Positions 6,712 to 9,558 of a stretch of DNA of 9,558 nt are shown piece by piece. The stretch comes from Leucobacter sp. Lineage in GTDB: Bacteria > Actinomycetota > Actinomycetes > Actinomycetales > Microbacteriaceae. Numbering within the stretch: position 1 is the stretch's first letter; the number at the start of each line of letters is the position of its first letter. The position numbers were made by a program, and so were the translations under genes. The stretch covers positions 1-9,558 of the forward strand of contig JAAZHL010000310.1 in NCBI GenBank assembly GCA_012510755.1, given 5' to 3'. The notes beneath the pieces were generated by a model, which saw only the letters and a program-made list of their open reading frames with translations, had not been told where the DNA came from and did no database searches.

Positions 6712-7794
6712 ATGTTTTCTTGGAACATCATGAACTTAGCTACCTCAGCCCGACGGCCGCATCGCGCCACCAAGGGCATTCTCTTCGCAGCCCTGACGGC
6801 CGCGCTTATTTTCTCACTGCTTGTCTCTGCGGGCACGGGTCAGCTAGCGATTCCACCGGCCGAGGTGCTCGGTTCACTCCTGCACCGCATCGGCATCGAT
6901 TGGCTGCCGCTGCCCAGCCACGAAGCTGGTGACCCGACGCTGTGGGCAATCAGGTTTCCCCGCGTAGTGATGGCTGCACTGGTCGGCGCAGGGCTCGCAA
7001 TCTCAGGCCTCTTAATGCAGGCAATCTTTGGCAACCCGCTCGCCGAGCCTGGCGTCATCGGCATTTCTTCGGGTGCCGCCGTGGGTGCCGGCTTGTCGAT
7101 CGTGTTCGGTTTGACCTTCTTTGGGCAGTGGACGACCGCGGTGTTCGCATTTGCCACCGGCCTCATCGCGACGCTGCTCGTCTATTTCATGAGTCGCGCC
7201 GAAGGCCGCACCGAAGTGGTGACCCTCGTGCTCACGGGTATCGCGATCAACGCCATCGCGGGCGCAGCGATCGCGATGCTCACCTTTCTGGGCGACACGC
7301 AGTCGCGCGAACAGATCGTGTTTTGGCAGCTCGGCAGCCTCGCGGGGTCGCGATGGCCGCAGATCGCTATCGTTGCGCCAGTTGTTACAATCGGCATGAT
7401 CGCGGCCTACCTTGTCGCCCGCAAGCTCGACCTGTTGTCGCTCGGCGAGCGCAATGCCAGGCATCTTGGCGTCAACGTCGAATGGCTGCGCATCGGCGTC
7501 ATCGTGTTGGTGGCGTTGCTCGTGGGCGCATCGGTTGCCTTCGTCGGAATCATCGCGTTCGTGGGACTCGTGATTCCTCACCTGATGAGAATGATTATGG
7601 GGCCCGCGCACCTGCCGCTCGTCACCGCGAGTGCGCTTGGTGGCGCACTGCTCATGACGCTCGCAGATCTCGGTGCACGCACAATCGTGCCAATGGCTGA
7701 TTTGCCGATCGGCATGCTCACGTCGCTTGTCGGTGGTCCCTTCTTCTTCTGGCTGCTACGTCGCACGCGCAAGCGCGCTGGGGGGTGGGGCTAA
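6712..7794 (+). CDS. hmuU: heme ABC transporter permease HmuU (FecCD family)
   Basis: This 360-residue membrane protein belongs to the FecCD/BtuC family. About ten transmembrane helices are visible: roughly 22-42, 84-105, 114-135, 139-160, 168-192, 216-236, 259-279, 280-297, 301-322 and 331-349. Family motifs are RFPRVVMAALVGAGLAISGLLMQAIFGNPLAEPGVIGISSGA (80-121), the ATPase-coupling segment LSLGERNARHLGV (242-254), and AFVGLVIPHLMRMI (282-295). It forms the inner-membrane channel, probably as a homodimer with two HmuV ATPases, and receives heme from HmuT. Two ATG codons compete: 6712, with almost no leader if transcription starts near the iron box, and 6730, which has GGA 5 nt upstream. The six-residue difference does not affect function. 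Its stop codon overlaps the hmuV start. Confidence 0.93.
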   Translation: MFSWNIMNLATSARRPHRATKGILFAALTAALIFSLLVSAGTGQLAIPPAEVLGSLLHRIGIDWLPLPSHEAGDPTLWAIRFPRVVMAALVGAGLAISGLLMQAIFGNPLAEPGVIGISSGAAVGAGLSIVFGLTFFGQWTTAVFAFATGLIATLLVYFMSRAEGRTEVVTLVLTGIAINAIAGAAIAMLTFLGDTQSREQIVFWQLGSLAGSRWPQIAIVAPVVTIGMIAAYLVARKLDLLSLGERNARHLGVNVEWLRIGVIVLVALLVGASVAFVGIIAFVGLVIPHLMRMIMGPAHLPLVTASALGGALLMTLADLGARTIVPMADLPIGMLTSLVGGPFFFWLLRRTRKRAGGWG

Positions 7795-8615
7795 TGGCTT
7801 CGGCACGTGTCAATTTGGTCGAGGATCGCGCCCAACCCGGCGAGGTCGTTGTCGCCGCCCACGACGTCACTGTCATTCGTGGTGGCCGCAAGCTGCTCGA
7901 TCAGGTGTCGCTCGATCTGCGCGCTGGTGAGGTGCTGGCGCTGCTCGGGCCGAATGGTGCGGGCAAGTCGACGCTCATGAGTTTGCTGTCGGGCGATGTC
8001 ACGCCAGACGAGGGTCACGTAGATTTTCTTGGTCGCCCGATCGACAAGTGGTCGCTTTCTGATCTGTCACGCCGCCGCAGCGTGCTGCTGCAAGACAACC
8101 AGATCATGTTTCCGTTCACCGTGCATCAGGTGGTTGAGATGGGGCGTGCGCCGTGGCGTCGCACGCCGCTCGAAGACGAAGACAATGAGGCGATCTCAGA
8201 GGCGCTGACTGCTGCAGATATCGGGCACCTCGGCAATCGACGGGTGCCGTCGCTCTCGGGTGGTGAGCGTGCGCGTGTCGGTTTTGCGCGGGTAATTGCC
8301 GGGCGCACGGGTGTGCTGATGCTCGACGAGCCGACTGCGGCGCTTGACCTCGGGCATCAAGAAGCTATTTTGCAGCTCACCCGGGCGCGTGCGGTGCAGG
8401 GTGATGCCGTGCTCGTGGTGCTGCACGATCTCAACCTCGCTGCCGCGTATGCGGATCGTGTCGCGCTTTTGCAGCGGGGGCGGGTCGTGGCGTGCGACAC
8501 CCCGAGAGAAGTGCTGACTGCTGAGCGGGTGAGCGAGGTGTACCAGACCCCCGTTGAGGTGATCGAGCACGGCAGTGGCGCTGGCATCGTGATGCCGGTG
8601 CGCAACCGCCTCTAG
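7794..8615 (+). CDS. hmuV: heme ABC transporter ATP-binding protein HmuV
   Basis: This 273-residue ATPase powers heme import through HmuU. Visible motifs are Walker A GPNGAGKST (52-60), Q100 of the Q-loop in VLLQDNQIMFPF, signature LSGGE (154-158), Walker B VLMLDEP (174-180) with catalytic E179, D-loop ALDL, and switch H211 in VVLHDLN. TAxDLxHQ after Walker B and the length are normal for the heme/siderophore/B12 import subfamily. The ATG at 7794 overlaps the hmuU TAA by one base (TAATG), indicating translational coupling, and is preceded by a G-rich GGGGTGGGG serving as ribosome binding site. A GTG at 7785 is in frame but lies inside that site. The gene ends 12 nt from the convergent HtaA-domain gene. 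Confidence 0.95.
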   Translation: MASARVNLVEDRAQPGEVVVAAHDVTVIRGGRKLLDQVSLDLRAGEVLALLGPNGAGKSTLMSLLSGDVTPDEGHVDFLGRPIDKWSLSDLSRRRSVLLQDNQIMFPFTVHQVVEMGRAPWRRTPLEDEDNEAISEALTAADIGHLGNRRVPSLSGGERARVGFARVIAGRTGVLMLDEPTAALDLGHQEAILQLTRARAVQGDAVLVVLHDLNLAAAYADRVALLQRGRVVACDTPREVLTAERVSEVYQTPVEVIEHGSGAGIVMPVRNRL

Positions 8616-8625
8616 CTCGCGAGCT
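8614..8625. repeat. 12-bp perfect palindrome between convergent hmuV and the htaA-type gene
   Basis: AGCTCGCGAGCT is self-complementary and fills nearly all of the 12-nt gap between the two stop codons. Flanking CTAGC (8612-8616) and GCTAG (8627-8631) add outer complementarity. There is no loop or T-run suitable for a classical terminator, so a termination role is uncertain. Confidence 0.5.
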
Positions 8626-8627
8626 GG

Positions 8628-9461
8628 CTAGTTAGCGCCAGGCTTCTTGCGGCCAGCGATGAGCATGCCAGCGGCAACGGCGATCACGACAATTGCCACC
8701 CCACTGAGCGCGATGGGCGCCCAGGGCACGGCCTGTTCTGACGTTGCGGGGGCGTCAACAACGACCTCGTTGCCTTCGTCTGCTTGGTTCTCGGCGTCAG
8801 TTGCCGCACCGTTGCCTTCGCAGGCGCTGAATTGCACAGAGAGGGTGATCGGGTCGAGGTCTTCGCCGCTCGCATAAAAGCCGCCGAATGCGGTTGCGCC
8901 TTCAGAAGTCAGCACGGCGCTTGCGTCGGTGAAACCGTGCTGGCCCGTCGCGGGGTCAAATGCGTCGATGCCCTCGATCTTCGCAAACGTGGCTTGCTGT
9001 TCGTCGAGTTTCAGGTTGCCGTCAGGGTCGTTGCTCTTGGTGTCGACCAGCAGTCTTGCGGTGCCGTCGCTCTTGAGCTCGAGCGTCGGGTTCGAGAGGT
9101 TCATGTTGAGCACACCCTCATGCCCGTCGAAGTGAATCATGCCCGTGAACGAGATGAGGCCCTCGCCGGTGTTGGCGTCGATCTCACCTGTCGCATTGTG
9201 CCAGCCAAAGAGCGGGGTTTCGTAGGTCGCACCGTCAGCTACGTCCCATGAGCCCCCAGCGAGGCCAGAGATGTATGAGCGAAAGCTCTCGCGCACGCCC
9301 CACTCGAGATCGCCACCTGTTACTACACAGATATTGGCCGCAGTAGTCGACTCGCCTTCGGTCAGCACTGGTGCGGCCTGCGCCGTAGCTGGAACCAGAA
9401 GCGCCCCAGCAGCTAGTGCCGTTGCGGCAGTGGCAGTGAAGATGCGGCTCAAGGCGTTCAT
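8628..9461 (-). CDS. HtaA-domain heme-binding surface protein
   Basis: This 277-residue secreted, membrane-anchored protein has a signal peptide (1-29, cleavage near AQAA-P). A single HtaA/CR heme-binding domain (about 45-214) is followed by an acidic linker (215-243), a transmembrane helix (about 248-269) and the short cytoplasmic tail RKKPGAN. The domain opens with GGDLEWGVRESFRSYI and includes GLISFTGMIHFDGHEG. Y63 and H114 fit the conserved axial Tyr and its partner His of corynebacterial HtaA (Tyr361/His412, same 51-residue spacing, from memory). C45 and C214 bracket the domain and may form a disulfide. It should bind heme at the surface and pass it to HmuT. One domain makes it closer in layout to HtaB than to two-domain HtaA, so no symbol is assigned. 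It runs opposite to hmuUV, and no iron box was seen upstream. Confidence 0.9.
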   Translation of the reverse strand: MNALSRIFTATAATALAAGALLVPATAQAAPVLTEGESTTAANICVVTGGDLEWGVRESFRSYISGLAGGSWDVADGATYETPLFGWHNATGEIDANTGEGLISFTGMIHFDGHEGVLNMNLSNPTLELKSDGTARLLVDTKSNDPDGNLKLDEQQATFAKIEGIDAFDPATGQHGFTDASAVLTSEGATAFGGFYASGEDLDPITLSVQFSACEGNGAATDAENQADEGNEVVVDAPATSEQAVPWAPIALSGVAIVVIAVAAGMLIAGRKKPGAN

Positions 9462-9485
9462 CGTGTCGTAGCTTCTTTCAAGATT

Positions 9486-9501
9486 GTGCGTGAGCTCGCA
9501 C
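9486..9501. promoter_or_regulatory. short inverted repeat upstream of the htaA-type gene
   Basis: GTGCG (9486-9490) and CGCAC (9497-9501) flank a 6-nt centre containing part of the palindrome GAGCTC. It lies 25 bp upstream of the HtaA-protein start, where an operator or promoter-proximal hairpin could sit. The arms are short, so this is a weak call. Confidence 0.25.
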
Positions 9502-9531
9502 GTCGGCGAGCGTCTCTGAGCGGGGTCGCAA

Positions 9532-9558
9532 CTGGCGGGGGCTCGAGCCCCCCGCCAG
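9532..9558. terminator. strong GC hairpin at the window edge
   Basis: CTGGCGGGGG (9532-9541) pairs perfectly with CCCCCGCCAG (9549-9558) around a 7-nt loop, giving a 10-bp stem of mostly G-C pairs. The sequence stops at the arm's end, so any following T-run is unseen. On the minus strand it would terminate or attenuate transcription arriving from the right, ahead of the HtaA-domain gene. No T-run follows it on that strand. Confidence 0.55.

Noticed and set aside
6942..7700. 252-residue plus-strand frame inside hmuU
   Set aside because: An Arg/His-rich out-of-frame reading of a well-supported membrane protein gene.
7785..7793. GTG start for HmuV three codons upstream
   Set aside because: It lies inside the G-rich sequence that serves as ribosome binding site for the ATG at 7794, which shows the typical TAATG coupling.

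Overview
The window looks like chromosomal DNA from a high-GC actinobacterium, most likely a member of the Microbacteriaceae (Leucobacter-like). This rests on a solitary GroEL of the actinobacterial GroEL2 type ending in GGMDF, a LytR_C-domain protein with the DRFD...GRVGAHR start typical of that family, HtaA/Hmu-type heme uptake genes, a DtxR-type iron box, and GTG starts. The genus is a guess from remembered protein flavour, not a search.

Layout. (1) Positions 2-271 hold the 3' end of a LuxR-family regulator running in from the left. (2) Positions 341-2550 encode a two-component pair resembling mycobacterial PhoP/PhoR: an OmpR-type response regulator and a membrane histidine kinase 5 nt downstream. 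(3) Positions 2551-2859 are a gene-free convergent junction. It contains a C-rich, G-poor tract with a 15-bp tandem repeat, a nested inverted repeat built from CGGTCGGAG motifs, and a 17-bp perfect terminator hairpin. (4) On the minus strand lies groEL (2860-4479). Its leader carries a ribosome binding site, an 8-bp stem-loop, a near-consensus CIRCE (HrcA operator) overlapped by a near-consensus HAIR (HspR operator), a promoter, and a second CIRCE-like repeat across the promoter. (5) A membrane-anchored LytR_C protein follows on the minus strand (4731-5390). (6) A heme-acquisition locus fills the right half: hmuT (minus), hmuU and hmuV (plus, overlapping by one base), and an HtaA-domain surface protein (minus). 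(7) The last ~100 bases contain a small repeat and a strong GC hairpin at the edge.

How the genes work together. The HtaA-domain protein would capture heme at the cell surface and pass it to the lipoprotein HmuT. HmuT would deliver it to the HmuU permease, driven by the HmuV ATPase. HmuT and HmuU start 45 bp apart on opposite strands, and the only iron box seen lies between them, so one DtxR/IdeR dimer pair could switch both arms off when iron is plentiful. GroEL is probably heat-inducible through HrcA, and possibly also HspR. No functional link is visible between the two-component system and the heme genes.

No clearly new multi-gene system is present. The strongest leads are the overlapping HrcA/HspR operators plus second CIRCE at groEL, the nested inverted repeat at 2707-2775, and the split arrangement of the heme locus.
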